A stretch of 64,000 bases of DNA from the NCBI GenBank assembly GCA_013397435.1, contig VZRG01000360.1, positions 186,001 to 250,000 on the forward strand, given 5' to 3'. The notes beneath the pieces were generated by a model. It had not been told where the DNA came from. It ran no database searches and saw only the letters and a list, made by a program, of their open reading frames with translations. This document shows, one piece after another, positions 1-13,935 of this stretch (positions are counted from its first letter, which is position 1; each line of letters starts with the position of its first letter). Source of the DNA: Erythrocercus mccallii. Its lineage: Eukaryota; Chordata; Aves; Passeriformes; Dicruridae. Both the position numbers and the translations under genes were made by a program.

Positions 1-1650
1 ACTTCACCACTAAAGAGCCTGAATAGTTTCCTCTTATTACACATTTTACAGGATGCTGTAAATACCATAAATTAATAAACTATTCCAGCTCTAACCTGAG
101 GGCCTCTTACTGTTTCTTCCCTGTTTTTTGCACATAACCAGAAAATAACTGCACTTTAATAAAAAGTTGGCATGTGTATATTAAAAAAAAAGTAAATTAT
201 TCTCATCAAGAAAGGTGTTTCAGGCACCTGTTGAGCAAATACAGCATTATTTACAGGAAGAAAAGAGTTTTTAGACATTCATTGATCCAACTGATAACAC
301 TGACATGAGATCATCTATCATATTTCATATTTCAATAGAACATATGGCTTTCAGTAGATTCTTTTATGAATTGGACTGTTGACAAAAAATAAGATTTCCA
401 GATATGCCATTGGCACTACACTAAACTGAAATATTATTATATTCCCACATACCAACATAACAATATCAATATGCTTCCTAGCTGTATGGAAAGTCCTTTA
501 TACATAAAGAATCGATATGTGTTTATAAATATCTAATCGGAAAATACAAAGTCCTATGAAATTGTTTCTACAGGATGATCCAGGATCCCAGTAGAAAGGG
601 TACAGTAGAATTTTTGAAGAAAGCTCTAGAAACAAAAACTCAAGAAAAAATTTGGATTTTAACTGATAATAATTCAGAAAGTTTTATTTTTCACTCATAA
701 AAGGAAAGCTAGGCTATACTTTCTTAGTATTTTAACAGCAAGCGAACAGGGTAGTACTAATATACAAAATACAATTAATTACCAACTTTCTTCCTCCTGG
801 TTATTTCACAGTTGTGAAAATATAGCAGTGTTAAGGCTGAGTGTTGCATCACTTTTTCAAAACTTATGTTTTACTTTAGAATGGGATTTTGCAAGACCTT
901 AAAAGAATTTGACAGCTTGAATTCAATAGCTAAATTTAGCGAGATCTGCTCCCAATTTCCCCAGGCATTTTTCACAACCTCCCTTCAAAGCATTAAGTAC
1001 AAGCTTGCACAAACTAATTCTAAAAAGAACATTCTTCTCTATCTCAAGAAAAGATACATGAAAATACGCTGCTTATCTCAAAAGTGGCATTGTTTGGGTA
1101 ACATTCGCTCCGATTTAAGGAAGGAAAAAAACAGGGGCTTCATACATCCCTGCTTCCTTCGTGTATCAAGAGTATGTTCCCATTCCATATGAACTTAGAA
1201 GTTACCCTCCTATCTGCTATTAGATGTGGGTTTTTTCTTTATTAAAGCACAAGCAGTAGCAGTTACCAAAGAGATATAGAAACTACCAAACTACCAAATA
1301 TCACATTCACAATTTTTCAATTCACTCTAATTTTTATTACCATGTGTGTTAAGTTCCACTGCTATTTTTATTCCACAGCCCTCATCTCCCACCATACAAT
1401 CATTCAGTGCTGACAGACAAGTTATTCCTTACCCATATATGTATTTATGCCACCAACTTCAGTGCACAGTAAGGAGGATATAAACAGTCTCAGGGCAGAG
1501 TAAATTCAATTATAGGCATGCAGCTAAAATATAGCACAGAATACCTAATGAAACTCTTCCATTTCTCAATTAAATTTTTCAAAGTAAACATTTCTGCAAT
1601 CGTTTTATGAACATTTTTAAATTAAGACAATCTTAAAATGAACACTTTTT

Positions 1651-1965
1651 TTATTTTAGATGGGTCATATCCTGCCAATTTTTATGGTAAGCTACTGCCT
1701 TCTTTCTGCCATGCCTCCACAATACGCAGAGTATATCTTGAAACAAAGCAGGGAAATCCAGTCCTTCCAGGGAAGCCACCTTCACAAATGACACAAGCCC
1801 TGACCTGACATTCAGCTGCTGGTACAGAGGCAGCCTGGACACGCTCCAGGGGCTCAGGGACAGCAGCAGCTGCCAGCTCTGGGCCCTCACCCTCCACAAG
1901 AGCCTTGGCCACCACAGTGTCTCAGCAACCAAAGGCACCAGCCACAGCGGCCAAGCCATCCACAT
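1651..1965 (-). other. Isolated GC-rich patch with overlapping minus-strand open frames, unidentified
   Basis: A patch of about 180 bp (about 1795-1970) is clearly richer in G+C than its AT-rich surroundings. Two minus-strand frames are open across it: 1651-1965, and 1682-1915 in another frame. The second is rich in Ala, Val and Glu. Neither product is recognisable and there is no convincing splice signal. It could be the remnant of a retrocopied GC-rich gene or of a mobile element. I assign no function. Confidence 0.25.
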
Positions 1966-4900
1966 GCTTCACAGCACAGCAGAGCTGGCAGCTGGGATGT
2001 GACAAATGTTCAGGTGATAAAATTTCTTAGCAGTAAACATAACCTCACCCAAGAGAAACTAGTTGAGACCAAGGGACTTCACCCATCAAATACACACTTC
2101 CTTTTCCACCTAATGAAACATTCAAATGAATATTCTAGTATTACTCTAATATGTTGGAAGAAGTCAGTTTTGTACCTGTTAAAAAATAAATCAAACGGAA
2201 TTAATATTTTGTAAAAAAAAAGTTAAATCAGTATGCGAGATATAAAGCTAAATTTGAGGAAACATTCCCTATTTGATGTTATAGAAGGAATTACTCTAGG
2301 GATTAATTTATGTTCTTATTCACAACCATTTTCTAATACAGTCATTAAATTCTTTTTTATGAATCACTGTTCTAATCTGGGTTAAAGCAATTAAGTTCTC
2401 AAGACAGAACAGTAGGTGTGCTCGTGCTAATTAATAGTCCCCTGAGGTGAGCCTAGAGTTTGCCTGTGTCTTCAGTACACCTGAGGTTGGCATTAATCAA
2501 GAGAATTCTTTCTTGGCATCTCTCTGAAGGAGCAAACTGGGCATTTATGATCAAATTTCTTTCCATCAGCACAGGCTCTAGTCCTGAGATGTAGTGCTAC
2601 CTTCACTTGTAACCAGAATTTCAACCACAGACTACAGTGCTTCCCACCTAATCCACCTTAAGGAGTCGATACATGATTTTAGCAATTTCAGCTGACTACT
2701 GATTTGGTAAATTCTGGTAACACAGGAAAAAAACAGCCAGTACACGTGGCACTTAAGACAGCACTAAGACCTAGGGAAAGGATTTCTGAGTTTGTACCAA
2801 ATGCTGAAAGAGCAGTTCTGGCTGTTTCTGTATGTCAGCTATATTTTTCCTCCTTTCTCATGCCTTATTATCCCATTGCTCCACTGACAAAACATCAACC
2901 AAACCCCCCCACCCCCCTACCCCCAAAAAAACAAATAAATAAAGGAGACTTGTTTGAATATTTTATTATTTCAGCCTCTGCCATGAAGCAGGCCAAGAAA
3001 TTTCTCTTTTCTATTCTCTACACAAGTGTTTGGTGGGTTTTTATTAAAAAAAAAAAAATCTGGTTGTGCTTCAAAAAGAGTTCTATGTTTTCCAGTTATG
3101 CTATTACTGTATGTAAATATAGACAATCTATGTTTCTCCTGTTGTTTTAAATTTGTCATGTTAGTTTATTCTTATTGTGTGTAAAGCTCTATTCCTTATG
3201 CACAGTTAGGAAGGTGTACTAACAAAGAAAGTTTCTAATCCTTTTCTGTTATATTAACAGCCAGAAAATACTAGTTATAATTTTTAAATCTTAAGATTTT
3301 GCTTCAGTTCATTAATTCAAAGTTCTCAGAAAAAATATGCAACTTTTAAAACTTTTTAAATTTAAAAATACTACTAAGCATTCTTGCACAAAACTTGAAA
3401 AATCTTGGACGTTTCAACAAAAAAGCTCTTCCATCTCATAACAGTTTGTGGAATAAAAGAGATACGCCACACAAGGTGAGGGGAATCAAACAAAACCAAA
3501 AAACCCAAGCCTCTGAGATTGCTAGTTTCCCAGTACAGAAGCAGCAGTTAGTCTTGCAAGTACTTTTGTGTGTCAGGATATTTATAGTCTCACAGAGAAG
3601 GATGCTGGAATTGCCAAAGGCTGCCAACCATCTAAGGGAAGCAAAGAACACTACAGATACCTAAGAATCAATGTAAAACTGGATTTCATTTAAATGGACT
3701 TCTGTAAAGTGCTTCCATACTTCTATGGTACTTTGACAAGTGTCAGAAGGAATATTTTATTACATTAGTCCACTTCATTGTAAATAATGTCACTCATTCT
3801 TTAACATATTCATGTTTCAGCTTAAGGGGCTCACCATGAAAAGTTACAAGAGATGCTGCAAGGGCTGTGAAAAGGCATCCAATGTGCTAGACACGCAATG
3901 TGCTAGGTGCCAGCACCTATTCCAGACATTTGTCTGTTTTATTATTAATAATAATTCCATTATCAAGGGAAAAGCTACTTATGCTGAGGCATACCTGAAA
4001 AGTTAGTCAAGGTATACCAAGAGCATAACAGAGAACAGAGTTAGTCTCAACTTATAATATTACTCTGCAGATTCCAGATTGTCAATTACAAGTAGAAAAA
4101 AAAAAAGGCAAATCAAATTCACAGTAAGGAATCAGATACACCAAAAAGAATGCATTTCCTGTATCCCTTTAGGCATAATCACTGTTCTGATATTATACTT
4201 ACATGAAACCTCCCAGTTTATATTTGAGTAATCAATGACTATGAAGAGATAAATTTCAATATAGGATATTAGCAAAAGATTTATGAGAATATTTATTTAG
4301 TAAAATTTATAGCGGTCTTAAAGGTCAGATTTGGGTTCAGTTTTGGTAACATTTAATCATGTTACAGCACAGCACAGCAAGAAACCAAGCAACTAAAATA
4401 GTGAGAACCAGTTTGAGCTGATGGAAAGCTGATGTGGTATTTCACACCAGAAAAATCAAAGCCTCAGTCACTAAAATATAAAAATACTTTTTCGTGATTG
4501 ACAAAGGCAAATTAAGTTATTTGATGGCAGAGATCCACATTCAAAAGCAATGCAGGAATGAAATTCATATGCTTAGATGCTATGAAACCTTTGCCGATAG
4601 GGTTTCCAAACATCAAGTTTTACTCTAGATCCAAGACGCTAAATCCAAAAAAGAACATATTTATCCAGTGAGTATTTCCAGATGCCCAGACATGACAGAG
4701 CATGAACTCATTTAGCTGCTGTACAGGGATTTTTGTTCCTGAAATTAAACCTCCACAATTTACTTCTCAAATACAGACACTTCTAAAGCACTTGTTCCTT
4801 AAATACTGGGCACAGCACAGCTACATTTTAAAGATTCTGTACAAAGAACTGAACACTCCACTTTTAACAGGAAGCATCGCTAAGGCCGCTTGATTTGCTG

Positions 4901-7900
4901 TGTCATTCAGGTTTTGCCCAGCTTAAAGGAAATTGTAAACTAAAATAGAATAGTACTACCAAAATCATGAGACTCTCTTCAGACTCACTTATTTCATTAC
5001 GTAGATACTGGATAGTTAGATAAAAAGAGTAAACTGCTGAAGCAAAAGGATCCACAAGAAAAACATCAGGAAATGGAAAGGCATTAAGAGGAAAAGCTGT
5101 ATCATCTCAACAACAGAGACAGATCATGAAAGTTACTTCATATACAAGAATCATCAATTTAAAATGTAAAGTTTAACAGTGTAGCTGTGCACAGGCAGAA
5201 TTTTAAAATACCTGTACAGCAAACGTGCATATGTCTATTTATTCTTTCTACATTTATGACAACTTGCTCTGTTTTCCTTCAGATTCTTACCTGGCAGCCT
5301 GGTAAATGGAATTGAGAAGTGCAGAAGTGTACACAGTTCCCTACCCTGGCACAAAATGAAAAGTGCTACTACATTTGTTGACCATTACTATGCAAATTGT
5401 CAAAGTTTTTGCTGGGTTCTCCTGAATTCCTGCCTTTCCTTTTTCAGTTGTTTTACATGTGTTCCTAGAAGATAAGTAAACATTTCAACATACTTTCTTG
5501 AAACACAAAAAAATATTAATATCTTAGTTGAAATAAAGCTTCATCTATATTTGACATTATAGGAAATCTCCTCTTTGAAACAACCTGAAATTGTAATTTA
5601 TCCCATATTTTACCTACAGAGTAGCAGGAGTTGTGACACATATTGATCCAAAACCAATCAACTTCTGGCTAACACTGAACAGAAAAGCAAAAGGAAATTA
5701 CTATAAAAAAAACCTATTAGTTAAGTTAACCATTCTAAAATATGAAGTTCTCTTTAATTGTATGGTCTGCACTGATTTTAGGTATCTAACAGTTGCAAAG
5801 GTACTGATCTGAAGTTCACTGCTTGCCTCTACAGATGACATGAGAATATTCACCTTCCCTATTCTCCTAGCTGTAGGAAATGCAATTCACATTCAAAGAC
5901 AAAGTCACTTCTTAATCTGAAAAAGAAACTACTTCTTTACCAGTTTTCTTTGGGTTTTCTTGCTTCGCAGCCAAAGCATTAGGTTTCACTTTCAGAATCA
6001 TTTTATAATAGAAAATTTCATCTGATCATTCTGTTTGGAAGTTTGAACAACTGCACTTCTTAGTGTTTTAAAAAAAGGAATATTTCAAGCCATGGTTATT
6101 TTATGTAACAGTTCTCTTTGGGACTGTTGGTGGGGTCTTGCTTTTTCATTGATTTTAAGAGTGGCTTATTCTTCCCAGAATTTGCACGCAAAAAAATCCC
6201 ATCATCTACAGCTTATGAACTGCAAATTTTAAGTTTTTTCATCCAAAAAATTGATGTCTGATTGACTACTTGAATCATCTGTGTACATCTGGAAATTCAC
6301 GCCACAAACAAAAGGAAATTCATAGCAAAATAGATTTACTATAGTTTTTGCAGTAAAACTGTTTTTGCACATTTTAGAATTCCTCATCTGTTAAGATTAT
6401 TGAAAACAGATGATTACTTTATTCTAGGAAAAAAGTATAACAAAAAAGTCTTAAATGCTGAAATTTGTTGTAGACACTATTAAGCCAGGATCAGGGAAAA
6501 AAACCAAAACTACCACATATTTCTACAGTGATAGGGAAAGATTGATCTTAATTAAGATACTGAAAAAAACCTCTAACTCTTCAGATAATATAAAGATAGA
6601 ATTACCATAATATATTTATGGACATCTTAAAATAAAGTGTCCAGGGTAAACATCAAACACTGTATTAGAGCTAAAATGCACTATTGACCTGCCAAAGAGA
6701 GTGTTATTCAATGGCAAATTGTGTTGTTCACTGATGTCACAATATCATCAGTATGCAACATTCTCATGAAGCAGCTATGCAAGTGTAAAACACCTGTCAC
6801 CCTAAATGTGACACTGACAACTTAGGAAAAACAGCAGAAGAACATGAGCACTTGCATGTTGGCACAGAAATAAAGTGGTTTTGCAAGTTCTCTGTGCCAC
6901 TTCCTGCTAAAATCCAAAGTTTTGCAGAAAAATAATAAGCTGGCAAAGGTCAGAAGGCATTAAAACACATACACTTGTCAAAGCACAAACTTTCAGGTTG
7001 GGATATTAAAACAGTCACAACTCACAAAGAGTAGAACTTGAGATAAATGAAATATAATTGAAACACTCTTTTTAAAAAATTCTACAAGCTGAATAACCCA
7101 TACCTAATGGAGGTTCAAACGGTGAAAGAATGCCCTGAGAGCTATTAAGGGTAAATCTTCCTCAGAATATAAAGATAGAAATTTTACACACAATGGGACT
7201 TGTTTTAAAAATGCATATAATACAATTCTCAGTTTCACAAATTTTCAATTATCTAAAACCTACAACAGGACTGAAAAGTTACCCTGAAATAATCCAGCCA
7301 GCTGGACAATAATGCCAGTCTCCAGAATTGGCAGATATGTGCAGCAAATGCAGAGAAAGAAGATTGATGAGAAGAAAGGTGAGGGGAAAGGCACCTGCAC
7401 AAAATAATTAAAGTTGGGACCAATTTGGTGTGAGGCAAAGGTGTCTTCCTATATCCAAACTGCTTCTCTACTTTTTTGAGTGGGTTTTAATTAAGATGTG
7501 TTGAAATACCTGAAATATTAATAATGTAACACTGTGTCACAACATTTGCTATAACATATTTAAGTTAATAAATATGGCACTAAATTTTTTAATATATTTT
7601 ATCCCCAAGTTATCCTTGAATTAAGCTTTTGGAATATCAAATAAAGAGTAGATTCTACCCCACATATTTGGAAACAATTCAACTAGACACAGCTGGGAAA
7701 TGAACACCTAGAATGAACACCAACTTGGGAACAAAATCTGGTTTTAAATACAGTTTCCAACTGTATCAAGTTACCACCTTCTTCTGATACCACTGTGACA
7801 TGAAAAAAAAGGAGACCTTCTAGTTGAAACAAGTATGAAAAATATATTCCTAAAGATTCTTGTAAATTTGCATAATCTTTCCTCCAATATTTGATTCTAT

Positions 7901-8074
7901 GTTTAGCCATCAATGCACCACTTCTCTACAGAGTGAGGCAATGCTTTATACAAGACCTGAAAAGGATAATGCTCTCACCCTATTTCACACGAAATCACTG
8001 GTACCTTCAACTCATGTTTTACTGTTACATCTATATACGTCTTTAAGAAAAAAATCTGTTCCTTAAAATGTTAC

Positions 8075-8330
8075 TTATAAATATTTTTTCTTGGACTTTG
8101 CCTGACTGGCACTGCTTGTTAATTCTGCAGTCCTGAAGCCAAGACATTGCAGTGTATTCAGGTGTAAAAGCCTATCACAAATGTCCTTATCTAATTGCTC
8201 AAATTCTTGGTCTGACAGTCCTTCCTCTTCTAGGGATGAGATGCCTGAAGAGGATGAAGAATGTCTGGTTTGGTTTGCTAAGCAACTTCTGTGTTTTCTA
8301 CTCCTCCCTTCCTTTACTGCACCAGGGAAT
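8075..8330 (-). CDS. Unidentified exon-like open segment, possible terminal coding exon or retrocopy remnant
   Basis: On the minus strand a pyrimidine-rich tract ending TTGTCTTCAG lies directly before 8330 and looks like a good acceptor. From there one frame (phase: two bases carried in) runs 84 complete codons to a TAA at 8075-8077. The peptide is low in rare or hydrophobic residues and looks protein-like. It has a basic start, a five-Ser run, then an acidic helical stretch (SLEEEGLSDQEFEQLDKDI) and a Lys-rich C-terminus (SKKKYL). I do not recognise the family. The entry phase does not match ERC2, whose preceding coding exon ends in phase 0, so it is not simply an alternative ERC2 tail. It may be the last exon of a nested gene, a decayed retrocopy, or chance. 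Confidence 0.3.
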
Positions 8331-9215
8331 CTGAAGACAAAAATATCTCTCAAGTGTACAGAAAGTACCAGATCATTCAAATGCAATAATGCAGCTCATT
8401 CATTCCCATATTACAACCAAACTAGGACTGTACAAGTCGTATGCTATAAATAGAAAAATAAATATGCTAAAAATAAATATACTAAAATAACAATAATATA
8501 AAACTAAAATAAATATTATCTACCAGACAATGATGTAGGAAGCAGTGGTTGTTAACCAGTGATGAAGAATCATGTCAAATCTCTCTTGCTAGCAAAACTT
8601 ACACCAGCATACAACCTAATGTGCTTCTGAAAACAAATTTTTTAGGAAGAACTTCAGATTTCCAGACTATTGTAGTATCATTCTAGTGGAATATTGTAAT
8701 TTTATTACAGTATTAATTATCAGAAATATTAAAGATTGTGGATTTATTTTGGATTTTTCAAAATATCTATTAAGACAGATAAGACAATATAGTATGTACC
8801 TAAATATATTCATGTTAACATCAAACTCACTATAAACCTCAATAATTTTTCAATAGATGGCACATACTCCATAGCCCAGAGAGCTGTGCTGACAAGAAGG
8901 TACATTTTCAGAAGGATGTGGAAAGAATTTTGGCTTCCAAATAAAGGGTAATAGGGAATTTTGATTCCCCTCAAGATACAGCTTAGTTTCTGTCACTCAA
9001 GTAAGAAATTCAGTGACTGTTGAATGCAAAAGTCTGATTATCGCAACCTATGTAAATTTTTTTTAATGTATACATGTGAAAACATGTGAATAGACATCAA
9101 CAGAACACCAGACTTTTATTACAGACATGTTGATTGCAAAGAGTGATTTTTCAAGTCTAGATTGAAACATTTTATTTATGCTTTGGTGTATCATGATTTA
9201 AATATAACCCTCTCT

Positions 9216-9263
9216 CTATATAAATAATATATATAAATATATATAATATATATATAAATATAA
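9216..9263. repeat. Imperfect AT-dinucleotide tract
   Basis: Alternating TA/ATA units with interspersed AAA make up about 48 bp in the ERC2 intron. It is a simple low-complexity tract. Confidence 0.8.
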
Positions 9264-12200
9264 CACTTGTTCACCTCCACCTTCTAGAGTATCCAGAGGG
9301 AATATTATACTACAATGCTATACTACAATATTCAGGAATTTCTTCACTGAATTAGTTAAGACTTTCATGCTTTACCAGTAATCAGGTACCTGAAAGTTAA
9401 TGTCACACATAAGAAAAAGATCACACTAAAAGGACTATTCTTTCAGCCTTTCTACCTACAAATTGCAAAAGCTATGTGCCCATTTACACAGTTTAAATCA
9501 AAATATATAGAAAATATCTAATTTTCAAAGCACAGCTCCCTGCCTCTTTCTATGATTCTCAATTTAAATGCAGGCTTTTGCAGTGAGCCTTGTACTGTAT
9601 ACAATTAATACTATAGTCAATTAAATGGAAACTTGAGTGAGTTCAAAAAGCAGGCCTTGTTTTAGGGTTTGCTGCTCTTCTGAAGCTGCAACCTAACAGG
9701 TTACACTTTTCCTGTAGGTTCTGCTGACATTTGCTTTTCTCCCACAGAAATGTCATGGGATGAGACCCCACCCTCAATTATAGATGAGATTGGAATACAG
9801 ACCTTACAAGACCTTAGCATTCTCTGAGTCTCTAAAACTGAAATATTCACATCAATTTGCCTTGGGATTTTCCTTTCAGCAAACCCATCATTTACTCCTT
9901 TCCCTTCGAGGTACAAAGAGTACTTCACATGAAGTCTACTGCCTTCTTTTAACACATATTGTTAGCTTTTTTATCATCTTCCACCACCAAGAGTAAGAGC
10001 AATAACTATCCTGTGGCAGATGCTTAAGGAAATTCAAAAAGTAAATATTTTCCCCATACCACAGGCCAAATATTCTAAAATTAGTAGATTCAAAGGACTT
10101 ATTTGCTCCTGCCACAAGCAATCCGACTTGAACCAAAGTTATCCTTTATAAAATATGTCAAGGGTTCCTGAATCCTAGCTTCTTTACCAGCTCAGCTGAC
10201 GGATATTCCAGCAATAAATTCAAGTAACAAATATCTTGCAGCTGACAGCTTTAACAAGTGACTCGCTAGCACCAGATTATACACAGTTTCATAGTCAGGA
10301 ATGCCAGACACCTTCAACAGAGCAAATGACAGTCTAAATCTGACCCTGCATGACATCAACCAAGCATAACTCCCAGACATGCAAAAACTCAGAAGCAAAT
10401 TGAATCAATGACCAACAAGTTAAGTCACCATCACAGCATTTCCCTTACCCTGACAGCAATCTGAAATGAATCTTATGAATTCAGGAGCATAATAGAAAAG
10501 AGAAAGGTTAGGAAGTGTCATGCAAGTTTATCTTTAAATTATATACATATATCAAATAAACAAGTATCATGCTTAACAGCACAGTTAAAGGGGTTGTGTT
10601 CCTCAGAAACAGCCCAGAGGAGGAGTTCTGTATTGCAAGCTAATTGAATATGGCATTATCAATTGCCTGTTAGATGATTTGGGGACAACTGCCAGAAAAT
10701 ACAAGATGAAAGGACCAAAAGGAAGGAAAACATCTAAAATTTTACTAATAAAGACTAAAAATGTAAAATGAGTAGGAAATTACTCTTTTTTCAGTACTTC
10801 CTTTGCTGTCTTCCACTTTAGATGATAGAAAATTCTGAAAAGTCATTTTCAGCATTTTTTCAGATTAAGTCTTAAGACCTCAAGGAAGGAAAGCAGTTTA
10901 GAGAACCCAACAGAGGAATAAAAATATATTTTAAAAAATACTCAATAAACTACTGGCTCCATCACAATCACTGGGAAAGAAATTCACCAAGGGTAATGTT
11001 TGACGTATTATCTATGATACCTGTGAGAAACTGTATTATTGATGAGATTAAAGGTTTAATTAACATGTCCAGGAGACTTCATCTATGTTTTGTAAAACTT
11101 GCTTTCCAAACAATTTCTGCATTATGAAACCATTTGCGATTAATGTGATGTATCCAATACCACCCAATTCTAACAAAATTCAAAATGGTTTATATACCAT
11201 TACCTCTCTCCTAATTTCCCTAAGTCGTTCTGACAGCATAAAGTACCTACTAGGACACAACTGAAGTTGGACTTCCCTAATTTAAGATAGGAGGGGGTAA
11301 AAAGCAGCAGGTGTGGCTTAGCAGCAGGTGCTGAAGGAAAACCTTCAAGCAGGGCTACAAGCATAAAGCAAGGTTAACTAAATGGTAGTTTTGTCCCAGC
11401 TAATATTCTGGTAGGTCTACGTTTTTCCTGAGACCTTGTCAGAATCCTGGCTTCAATTAAAGGGTTTTTACCCACACAGCAACACAACAATCACTGCTAA
11501 ACAACAGAACAAAGTGCATCAGATTAGGGAACAGAGAATGCAGTAGCCATCTGAAGTTGCAAGGGAAGTTTAACAAACAGAATGAAATAACTAAATTCAG
11601 CTGAAATATCATCTTCAAAAATAAATAATAAACCTACAGCCTTTCAGAAAACTCTTCATGTGATACTTCAGTTTTAAGATGATCACCACCACTACAGGAC
11701 AAAAAAATCCACAACAGAAACAGCAGAAGCTTTTGTAGTGTTTTGGGGTGAAGCATCAAATATCAGTTAAGGACATGACAATGTTCAAAGCTGGTAAGTT
11801 CACAGTTTCAAGTCACAGAAGCCTCACACAGTTCCAACCACCTTTCATTACAATGATCTTTCTGCTATAGAGTCAATCAAACCACCTCTTCAAAATATTA
11901 CTGGTCTTGTTTATTCTTCTTTATGAAGAAGAACACTCACTTGACACTCATTATTTGACACTCATTCTAAGATTTCAAGATGCAAATTAAATTTCATTCT
12001 AGCACTTTGACACTGGATAAATGAGAATTAGTTATATCTAGAATTTAAAATAGGTATTTTGCAATATTCAACAATTTTTAGTTTCTAACATGATAAATAA
12101 AGTACCTTTTGTTCTAAATAAAATAGTACTCTTTCAGTTGAGAGCTACACACAGTGCCTTCTAAAGGCTACAATTCATGGTCCTTATCTTTTTTGAAATA

Positions 12201-13259
12201 CTGGGGACAACAGAACAAAATCAAAAATTATTTTCCTCAGATCTCTTTATACCTCAATAATGCCCAGAAGGGTGTAACTTATTATTACTATTCTTTCCAA
12301 TTTGCCACTAACATGTGATACAGTTTTCATGCAGCTTAAATTATTAGTTTCTACTTTTTAACATATATATGACTACTATCTAAACCAGAATAGCACCAAA
12401 AAGCTTCAGCCAAGACTAAACAAGTACTTGCACAGTTACAGAGTCACATTCCTATTCTTCCTTTTTCCAGCTCAATACTTACCAAGCTTTTTTGAGACAG
12501 AGGGGAAAAAAAAAGGTTGAAAGTAACTACATTCCCTCTTTCACCTTGAAGAACTTCCAGGTTATTACTCCCTCAAAATTTCCTTGGTTATCTGTAGTAT
12601 CATGATCCCCTCCTTATCAAATTGTACTCCCCACCAGAGCCTTTCCTCCTCATCAGTAACAAAAATAAAATGCAACACACATCCTTCTGGCACAGCTTAC
12701 TCACTGTTCCTCACCAACTACACACCATCCCTCCTCGGCAGGGTCCTGCTGTTTTGGCCTCTTCCCATTTCACAGACATTATTATTTTCAATATAATAAA
12801 AAAAATCCACTGATTTCACTCTGCTTTCTGGTTCAGATAATGACTGTTTGATATATTCTGTGTGGTTACAAGCTTAAGCACTTAGTCACATTTAATAAAC
12901 AAAGTAAAGAAGATATATTTTGCACTTACCTAAATTGCCATCAATGTACATGAGTTTAAATGAAGAGTAGAAACATCCAAAATAAAGTTAAAACCAACAA
13001 GTATGCATGCAGCTCAAGACAGAAGTATTTTTTAAAAAGCTGAAGAGAACAGGAAACAACAGTAGAGTGAAAAACACAAAATAAGGTGAATGGATGTGAT
13101 GAACCTACTGGCTTTACAGTAAAACACCTTAAGAAGCTTTCACTGGTTGTAAATATTATATTAAAATTTGACATTGGAAGTATTTTTTCTTGAAGAGACT
13201 CATTTAGTAAAAATACAGCCCTTTTTTAAAAAAGATTATTAATATGAAAACTCAGCGTA

Positions 13260-13493
13260 TGTTACGGGTTAACACAGTTTGGTTTTTTAGTTGAAGAAAA
13301 TAAGACTACCACCCTGTAAGGACCTTTTGGATTCATTTGAAAGAGGACAGGCCTATCAGGGGCCAGATCTTAGCTACTGGTATGTAGTTCAACCAATAAG
13401 AAAACAGTATGCGACTTTTGGGAAATGCGCTATATAATGTTAAGGATGTGTTGGAGCCGCCCTCTTTATCTCTGGGTGAGGCACCAGGTAACA
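13260..13493 (+). mobile_element. LTR-like / promoter-like segment at the edge of an intronic CpG island
   Basis: The segment opens with TGTTAC at 13260 and reaches GTAACA at 13488-13493, a perfect 6-bp terminal inverted repeat of the TG...CA type. Between them a CCAAT motif (about 13392-13396) is followed about 40 bp later by a TATATAA box (about 13431-13437), as in an LTR U3 region. There is no AATAAA between the TATA box and GTAACA, and the flanks (GCGTA and CTGCG) do not form a target-site duplication. It is therefore either a truncated or decayed LTR or a non-retroviral promoter. CAG|GTAACA at 13485-13493 could also serve as a splice donor. Confidence 0.4.
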
Positions 13494-13935
13494 CTGCGTG
13501 GCGCGTGGCGGCCGCCGCACCGGCTGAGCCGGCCCAGGCCCCGCTGCCCCTGGGAGGCTGGGCCGGGCCGGGCCTGTGGGCGCCGCTGCCCCCGCGGGGG
13601 AGCGACCCAGCTGTGCCTGGTCCAATCACAGCAGGATGGGAGAGGAAAAGGCCCTGCAGCTGCCCGTGTCACTGGCCGGGGCTGGGAGGATGTTCTCTCT
13701 TCCCTCCCCCCTCCTGCCTCAGGGAGCAGCCCTGAGCGGCACACGCCAGGAGACCGAAGGGTGGAAAAGAAGGCATCCACCAGCCTCCCTCACTACCTCT
13801 ACCTCGTGGCTCTGAAAGTTCTACAGCTCCCGCTGGCAGAGACCACGTGTGCACCGCAGGCCTCTTCAACTTTTTCCTGCCAGCAGATGGAACCTCCAGA
13901 GCCCTGGCCTCTCCCAGAGCGAAGACAAAGTAATT
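13440..13935. promoter_or_regulatory. CpG-rich island inside ERC2 intron
   Basis: G+C rises sharply here, with many CpG dinucleotides and runs of GCC/CCG between 13497 and about 13640, including the palindrome CCCCCGCGGGGG. A TATAAAAA motif follows at about 13939. Several overlapping frames are open on both strands, as expected from GC-rich sequence, and none gives a recognisable protein. It could be an internal promoter, the body of an LTR retroelement, or an orphan CpG island. Confidence 0.55.
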
